Source: Limenecus sp048360435 (GTDB lineage: Bacteria > Cyanobacteriota > Vampirovibrionia > Gastranaerophilales > Gastranaerophilaceae). Taken from it: a DNA stretch of 64,000 nucleotides. The stretch is taken from assembly GCA_048360435.1 (NCBI GenBank), contig DBGCOP010000017.1:62001-126000 (forward strand). The letters are read 5' to 3'. The position numbers and the translations under genes are program-made. The notes under the pieces are model-generated. The model saw only the letters and a program-made list of their open reading frames with translations. It ran no database searches and had not been told where the DNA came from. Shown in pieces: positions 25,238 to 34,322 of the stretch (positions are counted from its first letter, which is position 1; each line of letters opens with the position of its first letter).

Positions 25238-26986
25238 ATGGAAGAGTTTATAAAATCGGTTTGTGTTGAAGATATAAAAAATGCAGAAAATACAATGTTT
25301 TCGTTATTTAAAACATTGGAAACAGCAAATCTGGGAAGCTTAACAGCTAAAGCAGAAATGATCCACAATACTTTTTTGCTTAATAAATCTTATGAGTTTA
25401 TTGCCCAAAATTTATCACTTCTGGCTGTTTTGAAATATAAATTCGACAAAGCAAATTACAAAATCTGCTTAAATATGCTGGATGATGCTAAATTTTTAGC
25501 AGAAAATTCTCAAAACAAAAATGCAATAAAAACGAATTACTTCTGCTGGGGGTATATTTATTTTTCAGAAAAAAATTATGCACAAGCTCTGGCTATTTTA
25601 AAACAAGCCAGAAATATAAATTCAGAAAACAGCATAATTAACATAAAAGTTATGGATCTCATAAGCAGAATAGAATCGCTGGAAATAGAAAACAGTGATT
25701 TAACATATGACAACAATGTTGAAAAACCGCTTGTTGCTCTTTTGAATGTAGCAAGAACTCTCGCCGCAGAAACAAGTCTCGAACATTTACTTAAAACAGT
25801 TGCAGAAGAAATTAAAAAAGTTCTGGATGCCGACAGATGCACTGTTTTCCTTTTGGATAAAAATAAAAATGAACTTTTTTCCAAAATAGCACTCGGAATG
25901 GGCAGTCAAGAACTTCGTTTTCCAGCTAATGCAGGTCTTGCCGGTTATGTTGCTCAATCAGGAGAAATCATAAATATAAAAGATGCATACAGTGACTCAA
26001 GATTCAATAAAGAAATTGATAATGAAACAGGATATAAAACAGAAACAATCCTCTGTATGCCTATTTGGAACATGAAACATGAAATTCTCGGAGTGTTTCA
26101 AGTTCTAAATAAACAACATGGAACCTTCACAAAAGAAGATGAAGAAGTTCTGATAGCAATTGGTTCCAGCGCAGGCATTGCTATTGAAAATGCACGTCTT
26201 TTTGAATCTCAACAAACCATGATTAATCAGCAAAAAGAACTGTTCAAAAGCTTTATTGATACTCTTGCCGCATCAATAGATGCCAGAGATAAAATAACAG
26301 CAGGTCATTCAAACCGTGTAAAAATGTATTCTGAGCTAATTTGCGATGTAATGAAAACTGACGAAAAAACAAAAGCAAATGTCATCCATGCAGCAGTCTT
26401 ACACGATATCGGAAAAATAGGGATTAAAGATGCTGTTTTACAAAAGGATGGAAAATTAACCGATGATGAATATAAGCATATTCAAGAACACGTAAAAATA
26501 ACTTATGATATTTTAAACAGAGTCTACATTTCAGAAGAATTCAAAGAAGTTGCTGAAATAGCATCAAGCCACCACGAAAAATATGATGGCACAGGCTATT
26601 TCAGAAAACTCAAAGGAGAAGAAATCCACATAGGCGGAAGAATCTTAGCAGTGAGTGATGTATTTGATGCAATCACCTCAAAAAGGCATTACAGAGACAA
26701 GATGCCCATAAAAAATGCTCTTGATATTATAAAATCCGGTTCGTGGAAGCATTTTGACGGTAATATTGTTGATGCCTTCTTCATGATAAAATTGGACAGA
26801 CTTGTTGACGTTTTTGTCTCAGAAGTCGAATCGGTTCTTCTTGATGAAGACAGAAATATACTATCAAAATATGATGTAAATTATTTGTATTACCTGCTTA
26901 ATAAAGACAGTTCAGAATATACAAAAGAAGATTCAGATTTGATAGAATTATTCAACAGATACTACAATTGTAAAGCAGGAAAATAA
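25238..26986 (+). CDS. Cyclic-di-GMP phosphodiesterase: helical sensor, GAF and HD-GYP
   Basis: Predicted to degrade cyclic di-GMP. Residues 1-160 form a TPR-like helical region (ALAILKQARNINSENSIINI). The GAF domain spans about 165-325 (LEHLLKTVAEEIKKVLDADR, FPANAGLAGYVAQSGEIINI, CMPIWNMKHEILGVFQVLNK). The HD-GYP domain has HAAVLHDIGKIGIKDAVLQK, then ASSHHEKYDGTGYFRKLKGE and LAVSDVFDAITSKRHYRDKM. The GYP motif is GYF here, a substitution seen in active relatives. It is the opposite partner of the GGDEF cyclase at 1.8 kb, and four bases before the next gene. Confidence 0.88.
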   Translation: MEEFIKSVCVEDIKNAENTMFSLFKTLETANLGSLTAKAEMIHNTFLLNKSYEFIAQNLSLLAVLKYKFDKANYKICLNMLDDAKFLAENSQNKNAIKTNYFCWGYIYFSEKNYAQALAILKQARNINSENSIINIKVMDLISRIESLEIENSDLTYDNNVEKPLVALLNVARTLAAETSLEHLLKTVAEEIKKVLDADRCTVFLLDKNKNELFSKIALGMGSQELRFPANAGLAGYVAQSGEIINIKDAYSDSRFNKEIDNETGYKTETILCMPIWNMKHEILGVFQVLNKQHGTFTKEDEEVLIAIGSSAGIAIENARLFESQQTMINQQKELFKSFIDTLAASIDARDKITAGHSNRVKMYSELICDVMKTDEKTKANVIHAAVLHDIGKIGIKDAVLQKDGKLTDDEYKHIQEHVKITYDILNRVYISEEFKEVAEIASSHHEKYDGTGYFRKLKGEEIHIGGRILAVSDVFDAITSKRHYRDKMPIKNALDIIKSGSWKHFDGNIVDAFFMIKLDRLVDVFVSEVESVLLDEDRNILSKYDVNYLYYLLNKDSSEYTKEDSDLIELFNRYYNCKAGK

Positions 26987-26990
26987 TTAA

Positions 26991-28595
26991 ATGATAAAAA
27001 AAATATTGTTAACAGCAGTGATATTATCTTCTCCGTTTTTATCACAGACAAAAAGTTTTTCTCAAGAAGCAAACAGAAATATTATAAAAACACCGGTTTC
27101 AACTTTTAATAAAGAAAATTTGAAACTGATAAAAAACAATGAACTGACAAACGATTTTGTCAGAATAATCACATTTTCACAGAATACAGCTGCTGCAAAT
27201 TCAATAAATCCTGCAAAAATAGACTATGCAAAAAAATATGCTGAAGCCAATGAAAAATTTACACAAGGAAATATAACAGCGGCATATAAAGACTACAAAA
27301 CCCTGCTTCTTGCCATGAACGGAGATGATTTTGTGAATCTGGGCTTTGCTTACAAGTTTGCGAACATAGGGTTATTTTCTTTAGCACAAGAAGCTATCAA
27401 CAATGTCCAAGACAGAGAATTATACAACTATCAAATACAACTTATAAAGTCAAAATTATTTCCTCAAGTAGTTCTATCTTATGATGACGAAATTCAACTT
27501 GCACAAAATTATACAGAAATTTATTACAACAATCTCGCATTCGAAGTTGCCAGAGATATGAACAAAATGCCTGAAAGACTAAAACGATCTGATTACGCTC
27601 ATTTTATACTTTCACAGGCATACTACAATATCAAAGAATACAACAAAGCAGTGAATGAAATAAACAGAGCATTGTCAATAAACCCTGATAATGCCAACTA
27701 CATCAAATATAAAGCTCAAATTTTTTGTGAAACAAATAAACTTTCTGATGCTGTAAAAACCCTTGATTCCCTTTTGAATCAGGATATAAATATACTTGAT
27801 TACAAAAACGATGTAGAAGGTTTGAGGTATTATACTCTGGCTAAAGCAACAAAAGACAGAGCTAAATCAAGATTCTATCTTGCTAACTATTTTATAAAAA
27901 CAGGAGATAACACAAGAGCAATTAAAGAACTGAATCAAAATATAGCCCAGAACAAAAAAGATTACCAATCAACAACACTGCTTGCAGAAATTTATTTCAG
28001 GCAAAACAACCTTGCTGATGCAATGGATTTATATGAAAAAGCATATAAAATCAAAAAAAATTATCCGGAAACTTTAATTGGAATTGCTAACATGTACCTT
28101 TTCAAAAAAGATTACAAAAATGCGCTTGAGTTCTACATTAAAGCATCCAAAAAAGATAAAAATAACACAGAAGCTTTGATAAATGCCTCACTTTGTTACA
28201 AAATGCTTGGCATAACAGATAAATCAACAGAATACGCAAATAAAGTATTTGAAAAAGATAAGGTTAATGCAAAAACTTACTATACGGCTTCAAAAATTGA
28301 TGAAATAAAAAACATTCAGTATTTAAAAAAAGCAGTTTCCCAAAACCCGATGTTTATTGATGCTTGGCTTGATCTTGCTGATATTGCGATAAAAAATAAC
28401 CGTGCAGATTTAGCAAAAACATACATCAAACCTGTAAAATATGTAGACAGCAAAAATTATCGTTATTACTACTATTCAGGACTCATCAAAAAACAACAGG
28501 GAAACAAAGATGCAGCAGCACAGGACTTTAAAAAATCACTTGAAATTAATCCTTTCTTTGTTGATGCTTCAAAAGAACTAAACTCGCAGTTATAG
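26991..28595 (+). CDS. Secreted TPR protein
   Basis: A 534-aa protein with an N-terminal signal (KKILLTAVILSSPFLSQTKS), so probably outside the cytoplasm. At least seven TPRs follow, for example AVNEINRALSINPDNANYIK, AIKELNQNIAQNKKDYQSTT, AMDLYEKAYKIKKNYPETLI, ALEFYIKASKKDKNNTEALI and AAQDFKKSLEINPFFVDASK. It probably binds protein partners in the envelope. It starts four bases after the HD-GYP gene and 18 bp before a response regulator gene, so the three look like an operon. Confidence 0.8.
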   Translation: MIKKILLTAVILSSPFLSQTKSFSQEANRNIIKTPVSTFNKENLKLIKNNELTNDFVRIITFSQNTAAANSINPAKIDYAKKYAEANEKFTQGNITAAYKDYKTLLLAMNGDDFVNLGFAYKFANIGLFSLAQEAINNVQDRELYNYQIQLIKSKLFPQVVLSYDDEIQLAQNYTEIYYNNLAFEVARDMNKMPERLKRSDYAHFILSQAYYNIKEYNKAVNEINRALSINPDNANYIKYKAQIFCETNKLSDAVKTLDSLLNQDINILDYKNDVEGLRYYTLAKATKDRAKSRFYLANYFIKTGDNTRAIKELNQNIAQNKKDYQSTTLLAEIYFRQNNLADAMDLYEKAYKIKKNYPETLIGIANMYLFKKDYKNALEFYIKASKKDKNNTEALINASLCYKMLGITDKSTEYANKVFEKDKVNAKTYYTASKIDEIKNIQYLKKAVSQNPMFIDAWLDLADIAIKNNRADLAKTYIKPVKYVDSKNYRYYYYSGLIKKQQGNKDAAAQDFKKSLEINPFFVDASKELNSQL

Positions 28596-28613
28596 TTAAA
28601 GATTAGGAAATAA

Positions 28614-29276
28614 ATGAGTAAACTAAATATTCTCATCGTCGAAGATCATGCGTTAACAAGATTCGGCTTGAGAACTGCATTCGAAGATAGCAGCTCTAAT
28701 ATATGTATATATGAAGCAGAAAATGCACAAAAAGGTCTGAACATTCTTGGAAAAGAAAACATAGACATTGTTATTATGGATCTCGGATTACCAGATATGG
28801 ATGGAATAGAAGCCACAAAGATAATAAAAACAAAATATCCGTCTAAAAAAGTTATTATACTTTCTTCTCATGAAAAGGAAGAAGATGTAATGAAAGCACT
28901 AAATGCAGGTGCAAATTCTTATTGTACAAAAGATGTCGAACCTGAAAGATTATTGGAAATAATAAACTCAGTAAGCAAAGGTGCAGCTTGGTTTGACCCG
29001 AAAGTAGCTCAATTTGTTTTAAATGCAGCATCAAGCAGAAAAAATGAAACTCTTCAAATTACAAATCAAACAAAAACAACTGAATCAAATCTTACGGCAA
29101 GAGAGAGACAGGTTCTAACCTTAATTTCAGAAGGTTTTACAAATAACGAAATAGCACAAAAACTTGATGTGAGCATAAACACAACCAAAGCTCATGTCTG
29201 TAACATACTGCAAAAACTCGGTGTCCAAGACAGAACACAAGCAGCCATAAAAGCACTCAAAGATAAAATAATATAA
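28614..29276 (+). CDS. NarL/FixJ-type response regulator
   Basis: A two-component regulator with an N-terminal receiver (acidic pocket Glu10-Asp11, phospho-acceptor Asp56 in VIMDLGLPDMDGIEAT, Lys in SYCTKDVEP) and a C-terminal LuxR-type helix-turn-helix (LTARERQVLTLISEGFTNNE, then IAQKLDVSINTTKAHVCNIL). No kinase gene is adjacent; the only one here is 9 kb away. AGGAAAT precedes the ATG. It follows the TPR gene closely and may share its transcript. Confidence 0.88.
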   Translation: MSKLNILIVEDHALTRFGLRTAFEDSSSNICIYEAENAQKGLNILGKENIDIVIMDLGLPDMDGIEATKIIKTKYPSKKVIILSSHEKEEDVMKALNAGANSYCTKDVEPERLLEIINSVSKGAAWFDPKVAQFVLNAASSRKNETLQITNQTKTTESNLTARERQVLTLISEGFTNNEIAQKLDVSINTTKAHVCNILQKLGVQDRTQAAIKALKDKII

Positions 29277-29364
29277 ATAGATGAATTTCTCCTGATTTCA
29301 ATTGATAATTATTAACTTATCAATTAAAATTACAACTAAAGTATGAGAAGAAAGAGATATAAAA

Positions 29365-29994
29365 ATGGTAGCTATTGCTAAGATTTTAATAATCGATGAC
29401 AGCCCGAAATATCTGGCTGATGCACTTCCTTTATATGGATACGAGGTTGAAACAGCAACAGACGGACTTCAAGGAATAAAGAAACTTACTTCAGAAAAGA
29501 GTGACTTTGATATGATCCTTTTAGATGTAATGATGCCTAATATGGATGGTTGGGAAACACTCAAAGCTATCAGAATGAACAAAAAGTTTGCAAACATTCC
29601 AATCATAATGATTACCGCACTGAATGAAGAACAAAAAGAAATATCAGGTTTAAAGTTCGGAGCTGATGACTATGTTGTAAAACCATTTATACTCCCCAAC
29701 CTGCTGGCAAGAATCGAAGCCCTTTTGAGACGTTCAAGCTGGCAAAAAGAAAAGGTAAATAATGTTGATTTAAAATTTGTGCAAGAAGGTGAAATAGAAC
29801 CTTTAACAGCACGTGAAAAAGAAATTCTCAAAATGGTATCACAGGGTGCAAGCAACAATGACATAGCTGAAAAGCTGTTTGTCAGAGAGGTAACAGTAAA
29901 AACTCACCTTAACAGTATATTTAAAAAACTTAAAGTAAAAAACAGAACCCAGGCGGTATTACTCGCTATGCAGATGAGAATAATAGAAGATTAG
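29365..29994 (+). CDS. Response regulator with LuxR-type output (NblR/Ycf29-like layout)
   Basis: A receiver domain (Asp11-Asp12, phospho-acceptor Asp54 in MILLDVMMPNMDGWETLKAI, Lys in DDYVVKPFILPNLLARIEAL) is joined to a LuxR helix-turn-helix (EPLTAREKEILKMVSQGASN, then IAEKLFVREVTVKTHLNSIF). The receiver looks OmpR-like (DDYVxKPF followed by ARIEALLRR) while the output is NarL-like, a mixed layout also found in cyanobacterial/plastid Ycf29-type regulators. No adjacent kinase. It has its own upstream gap of 88 bp. Confidence 0.85.
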   Translation: MVAIAKILIIDDSPKYLADALPLYGYEVETATDGLQGIKKLTSEKSDFDMILLDVMMPNMDGWETLKAIRMNKKFANIPIIMITALNEEQKEISGLKFGADDYVVKPFILPNLLARIEALLRRSSWQKEKVNNVDLKFVQEGEIEPLTAREKEILKMVSQGASNNDIAEKLFVREVTVKTHLNSIFKKLKVKNRTQAVLLAMQMRIIED

Positions 29995-30054
29995 AATATA
30001 AAAAAAATGGTATTATAGATATATCAGAGTAATAGGCAGCTAAGGAGAATTTCT

Positions 30055-30585
30055 ATGGCAAATTACACAAAAGAAGAAGTTTTTGATTTGATTATTAAAA
30101 AACCAAAAGAATATGAAGATTACAAAAATTCTCAAGAAGAATTGGATCTCAGTGAATTGGATTTTTCAAATCTTACTCTTGAAGGCATTGATTTGTCAGA
30201 CGCAGACCTTAGCGGCTGTTCATTTAATGAAACAAATTTTACTGAAGTTAACTTCTCAAATACTGACTTGACTTCAGCTGATTTCTCGCGAGCACACCTT
30301 GTCGAGTGTGATTTTTCAGGTGCGCTTTTAAACGGAACAGATTACAGCTACGCAACAGTCAGCTATTGTAACTTTACGGATGCAGACATGGCTGGTGCTG
30401 TGTTCAATGAAAGCGATTTGGAAAATTCTGACTTTTCCGCAGCAGAAAATATGACAGCTGTAAGATTTGATGAATCTACTGTATGGCCTGATACAGATTT
30501 GCTTCCTGAAGATTTTGATACAACATATACACGTGACCTGTCATCACTTGAAGACGATGATGACACAGTAAGTCACGATTATTAA
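30055..30585 (+). CDS. Acidic pentapeptide-repeat protein
   Basis: Residues 45-145 form a run of pentapeptide repeats of the A(D/N)LXX type (LDFSNLTLEGIDLSDADLSG, NFTEVNFSNTDLTSADFSRA, VECDFSGALLNGTDYSYATV, NFTDADMAGAVFNESDLENS), which fold into a right-handed beta helix. The C-terminus is Asp/Glu-rich (DTTYTRDLSSLEDDDDTVSH), giving a strongly acidic protein. Some acidic repeat proteins mimic DNA and protect gyrase, but a specific role cannot be assigned. The start has AAGGAG seven bases before the ATG. Confidence 0.8.
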   Translation: MANYTKEEVFDLIIKKPKEYEDYKNSQEELDLSELDFSNLTLEGIDLSDADLSGCSFNETNFTEVNFSNTDLTSADFSRAHLVECDFSGALLNGTDYSYATVSYCNFTDADMAGAVFNESDLENSDFSAAENMTAVRFDESTVWPDTDLLPEDFDTTYTRDLSSLEDDDDTVSHDY

Positions 30586-30588
30586 GCA

Positions 30589-31260
30589 TTAAAGATTAAT
30601 TTTTCTTATAAGCTGCTCTGCTATTTTTGTGCTGGATTCAGGATTTTGTCCTGTAACAAGATTTGCATCAGAAACAACATTTTCTTGCCAGGGAGACGCT
30701 TCATTAAAATAAGCCCCCAGCTGTTTCAGCTTGGATTCCAATGAAAAAGGAACCATCTTCTCTTTTTTCACAAGTTTTTCTTCTTCATTTGTGAAAGAGG
30801 TCAATTGCATACCTTTTACAATAGGTTCGCCTTTTTTGGTTTTGGCTTTTAACAATCCTGCTGGTCCGTGACAAACTGCACCTACCGGTTTATGTTCATT
30901 ATAAAACCATGAAACAACTTCACCTAAAAAATCATCTTTTGCAAGATCAAACATTGGGCCGTGTCCGCCGGGTAAGAATACTGCATCATATGTCTTGTAA
31001 TCAACTTCGCTGAGTTTTTTTGTATTATCTAAATATTCTTTTGTATAATCCCATTCAGTCGGATTCTCACAAAGCAAACTGGCAGGATCAATTGGAGACA
31101 CACCGCCAAGGGGGCTGGCAACCGTAATATCCAATCCGGCATCTTTAAACCGATAAAATGGAACGGCAAACTCCTCAAGCCAGACCCCTGTTTCTGTTTT
31201 ATTCGAATCATCCATGTGGGATGTATTTGTAACTATTATCAAAATTTTCTTATTATCCAT
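30589..31260 (-). CDS. DJ-1/PfpI family protein, Hsp31/glyoxalase III type
   Basis: A class I glutamine amidotransferase-like protein without the amidotransferase partner. The nucleophile Cys130 is in GAVCHGPAGLL (CHG), with LPGGHGPMFDLAKDD and the Glu in GVWLEEFAVPF completing the usual site. Length (223 aa) and the EVVSWFYNEHKPVGAVCHG layout match Hsp31-like/class III DJ-1 proteins, some of which are glyoxalase III or stress chaperones. AAGGAG precedes the ATG. It is convergent with the pentapeptide gene three bases away. Confidence 0.85.
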   Translation of the reverse strand: MDNKKILIIVTNTSHMDDSNKTETGVWLEEFAVPFYRFKDAGLDITVASPLGGVSPIDPASLLCENPTEWDYTKEYLDNTKKLSEVDYKTYDAVFLPGGHGPMFDLAKDDFLGEVVSWFYNEHKPVGAVCHGPAGLLKAKTKKGEPIVKGMQLTSFTNEEEKLVKKEKMVPFSLESKLKQLGAYFNEASPWQENVVSDANLVTGQNPESSTKIAEQLIRKINL

Positions 31261-31431
31261 ATATACTCCTTATCTTTTATACAAGATAAAATAATTAATT
31301 TTAAATTTCATTGGAGTAAAGTATTAAAATACAACAAATATATGATGTGACTTTGTACCTTAATTCTTAAGATTGTTATAGGGGAAGATGTATAAAAAGA
31401 AGTAAAAATCTTTCCGGGGATTAGGGGAAAA

Positions 31432-32646
31432 TTGCTTACAAGGGAAGAGAATGAAAATATAACATCTGAATTTTCCAGCCGGTTAAAATTAACTTATAAC
31501 TGGTTTAATGGAAATTTCACAAAAATTTTACAAGACACTTTTGTTGAATTCTGGGGAAATAATGCAGAAATAAAACTAGTCAGTATCAGTGAAAACACGA
31601 ATATTCTATCTTCAAATGAAGAATTTTTCGTTACCCAAATCAGGCTGAATAAAGAACTTTCTGTTTTTATCAGACTTTCAAAACAAATTGTCAAATCTCT
31701 TTTAGAAGGTATTTTAGGCTCTAATGAAAAAATTTTTAACATTGAAAAAATAACCGAACTTGAAGCAAAAATCCTTACCGGATTTGATGACTTTTTATAC
31801 AAAAACTTTTCTCATCTAATCAAAACAGCAAACAACCTTCCTAAAAACAACACAAATTATAATGAATGCAATTTGACTTTCTTTGTAAAAGAAGGAATAA
31901 AAACACTGGGGAAAATAGTTATAAAAATACCCGTTGTTGCAATTACCCCTGAAAATATTGCATTAGGAGAAGAAACTTTCAACATTACAAACTTTTTATC
32001 CAGCACAGCAGAAATTAACTTGTCTGTCGGAACAACAAGGCTGCGGCTTAATGATGTAAAAAATTTGGAAAAAGATGATATTGTACTGTTAGAAAACAGC
32101 AGTGCAGCAAAAATGACATTGAAATACGGGAATTATTGCTGTGATGTAAGAATCGCACCGAACCCGGCTATTATGATTGATTATGAAAATTTTGATGAAA
32201 ATGGAGGGAAATCTATGACCGGCCCTGATATATATAATATGTGGGACACCATACAGGTTGAGATAGGTGCTGAATTTGAAAAAGTAAAACTAACTCTTGG
32301 AGAACTTAAACAAATCTCTGAAGGTCTTGTTGTTGATATAGGTTCTGTATATGACAACAAAATCGATTTGAAAGTTGAGGACAAAATTGTTGCCTCAGGA
32401 GAATTGGTCATTATAAATGATAGGTACGGAGTCAAAATCAACGAAATCTTCACTGAAGAAAAACAAGAAGCATCTGATAATGCACAATATGCTCAAGAAT
32501 ATGATGATATTGAAGAAGAAAGTGCTGATGAAGTCGAAGATTTTGAAGAGAATAATACACTCCCACCTCAAGAAGACGAAGATGAAGACTTCAAAGAAGA
32601 AGACTTTGATTATTCAGACTTTGATGTAGACGAAGAAGATATTTAA
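31432..32646 (+). CDS. Flagellar switch protein, FliY/YscQ-like with two SpoA segments
   Basis: First gene of the flagellar export operon. It belongs to the FliM/FliN/YscQ group that forms the cytoplasmic C-ring. The N-terminal 190 residues are variable. A first SpoA-like segment is LSVGTTRLRLNDVKNLEKDD with AAKMTLKYGNYCCDVRI; the second, typical of FliN, is WDTIQVEIGAEFEKVKLTLG, GLVVDIGSVYDNKIDLKVED and ASGELVIINDRYGVKINEI. The last 55 residues are an acidic tail (Glu/Asp in repeats). The start is TTG at 31432, with GGGGA just ahead. It contains an internal start at 32215. Fusion of FliM-like and FliN-like parts in one gene fits a single-gene C-ring. Confidence 0.8.
   Translation: MLTREENENITSEFSSRLKLTYNWFNGNFTKILQDTFVEFWGNNAEIKLVSISENTNILSSNEEFFVTQIRLNKELSVFIRLSKQIVKSLLEGILGSNEKIFNIEKITELEAKILTGFDDFLYKNFSHLIKTANNLPKNNTNYNECNLTFFVKEGIKTLGKIVIKIPVVAITPENIALGEETFNITNFLSSTAEINLSVGTTRLRLNDVKNLEKDDIVLLENSSAAKMTLKYGNYCCDVRIAPNPAIMIDYENFDENGGKSMTGPDIYNMWDTIQVEIGAEFEKVKLTLGELKQISEGLVVDIGSVYDNKIDLKVEDKIVASGELVIINDRYGVKINEIFTEEKQEASDNAQYAQEYDDIEEESADEVEDFEENNTLPPQEDEDEDFKEEDFDYSDFDVDEEDI
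32215..32646 (+). CDS. Possible internal FliN-like product of the fliY-like gene
   Basis: Inside the gene, in the same frame, GGAGGG stands six bases before an ATG at residue 262, exactly between the two SpoA segments. Initiation here would give a 143-aa protein with only the FliN-like SpoA domain and acidic tail. Type III secretion relatives (SpaO, YscQ, SsaQ) are known to make such a short C-terminal product from an internal site and need it for the C-ring. Internal initiation here is inferred from the ribosome-binding site and position. Confidence 0.5.
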   Translation: MTGPDIYNMWDTIQVEIGAEFEKVKLTLGELKQISEGLVVDIGSVYDNKIDLKVEDKIVASGELVIINDRYGVKINEIFTEEKQEASDNAQYAQEYDDIEEESADEVEDFEENNTLPPQEDEDEDFKEEDFDYSDFDVDEEDI

Positions 32647-32663
32647 AAAACAGGGAAACAAAT

Positions 32664-33110
32664 ATGGGTGTATATTTAATAAATTTTCTTATATATTCAA
32701 TGGCAATGGTAGGATTATTGTTTTTATGTCTGATGATATACAAAAAAACAATGATAGATAACCGTTTCACAAAAAATGACAACGATTTAAAAATAGAAAA
32801 TGCCCTCAATCTTTCTCAAAGAAAAACACTCTACGTTATCAAAGCAGGAAATGAAAAATTTCTTATAGCTGCTGATGTAGACAGAACATCTTTTCTTGCA
32901 AAGCTGAATCAAAATATACAAGAAAAAACTCCTCAAAATATCTTACCTGTTCCCCAAACAGCTCAAACTATAAAAAAAACTCAACAAGAATCACAGGTTA
33001 TTGATTACAGCGAAGTTATGAATGCAATTAAAACAACAAGAAATTCTCAAAAACAACCTGTTATGAAAGAAATGTTGAGAAAACTTTCCGAACCAATAAA
33101 AAAGGATTAA
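32664..33110 (+). CDS. fliO: Flagellar biosynthesis protein FliO
   Basis: A small membrane protein that helps assemble the FliP pore. One N-terminal transmembrane helix (YLINFLIYSMAMVGLLFLCL) is followed by the cytoplasmic FliO core IENALNLSQRKTLYVIKAGN and EKFLIAADVDRTSFLAKL, and a flexible Gln-rich tail. It lies 17 bp after the FliY-like gene and just before fliP, the usual order in flagellar operons. FliO is poorly conserved, so the call rests on both sequence pattern and position. Confidence 0.8.
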   Translation: MGVYLINFLIYSMAMVGLLFLCLMIYKKTMIDNRFTKNDNDLKIENALNLSQRKTLYVIKAGNEKFLIAADVDRTSFLAKLNQNIQEKTPQNILPVPQTAQTIKKTQQESQVIDYSEVMNAIKTTRNSQKQPVMKEMLRKLSEPIKKD

Positions 33111-33135
33111 ATAAAAAAGAGGAATATAAAATAAA

Positions 33136-33777
33136 ATGGATATTTTATTAAAAGATATGAATCCGGTTTTACAAATGTTGATGGTAATGACGATTTTTTC
33201 GATGCTACCATTCTTTTTCACATGTATGACCAGCTTTTTAAGATATGCAATAGTATTTTCAATGCTCAAACAGGCTCTGGGTACACAGCAGGTGCCACCG
33301 GCAATCGTACTTCTCGGTCTGTCAATAATCCTGACAATTTACACAATGAGCCCTGTATTTTCAAAAATGTGGGATATGGGGTCAATTCCATATCAGCAAA
33401 ACGGAGACATTGTAGGAGCCGTGGTTGAAGGTTCAAAACCGCTTAAAGAATTTATGATGAAACAAACCAGACAAGAAGATATGACATTCTTTATTCAATT
33501 GTCAGGTGCACCAAAACCCAAAACTCCTGACGATATAACTATCTGGCAAGTTGCACCGGCTTACATAATAAGTGAGTTGAAAACAGCCTTCGAAATAGGT
33601 TTTGTTATATATGTACCGTTTATCGTACTGGACTTAGTTGTAGCAAATGTACTGCTGGCATTAGGTATGTTTATGCTGTCTCCAACAATTATCTCATTGC
33701 CATTTAAACTGCTGATATTTATTGCTGTTGATGGCTGGAGCATGATTGTTCACGGACTCGTAACCAGCTTCAATTAA
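33136..33777 (+). CDS. fliP: Flagellar export gate protein FliP
   Basis: Core subunit of the FliPQR pore of the flagellar type III export gate. The diagnostic segment is TSFLRYAIVFSMLKQALGTQ with PPAIVLLGLSIILTIYTMSP; later helices are AFEIGFVIYVPFIVLDLVVA and the conserved MFMLSPTIISLPFKLLIFIA, ending in DGWSMIVHGLV. At 213 aa it lacks the cleavable signal peptide of enterobacterial FliP and is close in length to virulence-type SctR proteins. Confidence 0.93.
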   Translation: MDILLKDMNPVLQMLMVMTIFSMLPFFFTCMTSFLRYAIVFSMLKQALGTQQVPPAIVLLGLSIILTIYTMSPVFSKMWDMGSIPYQQNGDIVGAVVEGSKPLKEFMMKQTRQEDMTFFIQLSGAPKPKTPDDITIWQVAPAYIISELKTAFEIGFVIYVPFIVLDLVVANVLLALGMFMLSPTIISLPFKLLIFIAVDGWSMIVHGLVTSFN

Positions 33778-33801
33778 CAATATCAGTAAAGGAAAAATAT
33801 T

Positions 33802-34296
33802 ATGGAAATATTACTTGAATATATGGGAAAAGGGCTAATAACAATGCTTATGATATCAATGCCATGTGTACTTGTTGCAGCAGGAGTAGGTCTGGTTGTT
33901 GGTATTTTGCAAGCTGTTACTCAAGTTCAAGAACAAACTATTGCTGCCGCGCCCAAAATTCTTGCTGTATTTTTAGTTTTGATGATTATGGGAGTAGGCT
34001 ATATAAAACTTTTAACAAATCTTTTGCAGGAAGGTTTCCAACTTGCATTCAATCAAATACCGGCAGCTGACAGCTATGTTCTGTCCTCAAATTATCACAA
34101 ATATACAAAACCATTCGATGCAGAATTCAAACAAGGGTCAGGAAGATTCGATAAACAAGAAATCGGTGATATTATGAGAAATCCCGGAAAAATCCCTTTC
34201 ATAGACTACAACTCAAAAATCAAACATTATCCGTCTGACAGAATGCCAAACCCGAGACCCAATCTAATTGAAACAAATGCAATAATGAATCGTTAA
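33802..34296 (+). CDS. fliQ: Flagellar export gate protein FliQ with long C-terminal extension
   Basis: Residues 1-88 are an ordinary FliQ: two membrane helices, MLMISMPCVLVAAGVGLVVG and AVFLVLMIMGVGYIKLLTNL, separated by the conserved GILQAVTQVQEQTIAAAPKI. FliQ is usually about 89 aa, but this one continues for 75 more residues (AADSYVLSSNYHKYTKPFDA to the C-terminus). The tail is hydrophilic and rich in Pro, Lys and Asn, with no domain that I can name. It is in-frame, with no sign of a frameshift. It lies 24 bp after fliP. Confidence 0.9.
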   Translation: MEILLEYMGKGLITMLMISMPCVLVAAGVGLVVGILQAVTQVQEQTIAAAPKILAVFLVLMIMGVGYIKLLTNLLQEGFQLAFNQIPAADSYVLSSNYHKYTKPFDAEFKQGSGRFDKQEIGDIMRNPGKIPFIDYNSKIKHYPSDRMPNPRPNLIETNAIMNR

Positions 34297-34322
34297 TGAA
34301 GAAAACAGCATAAGGAATATTT

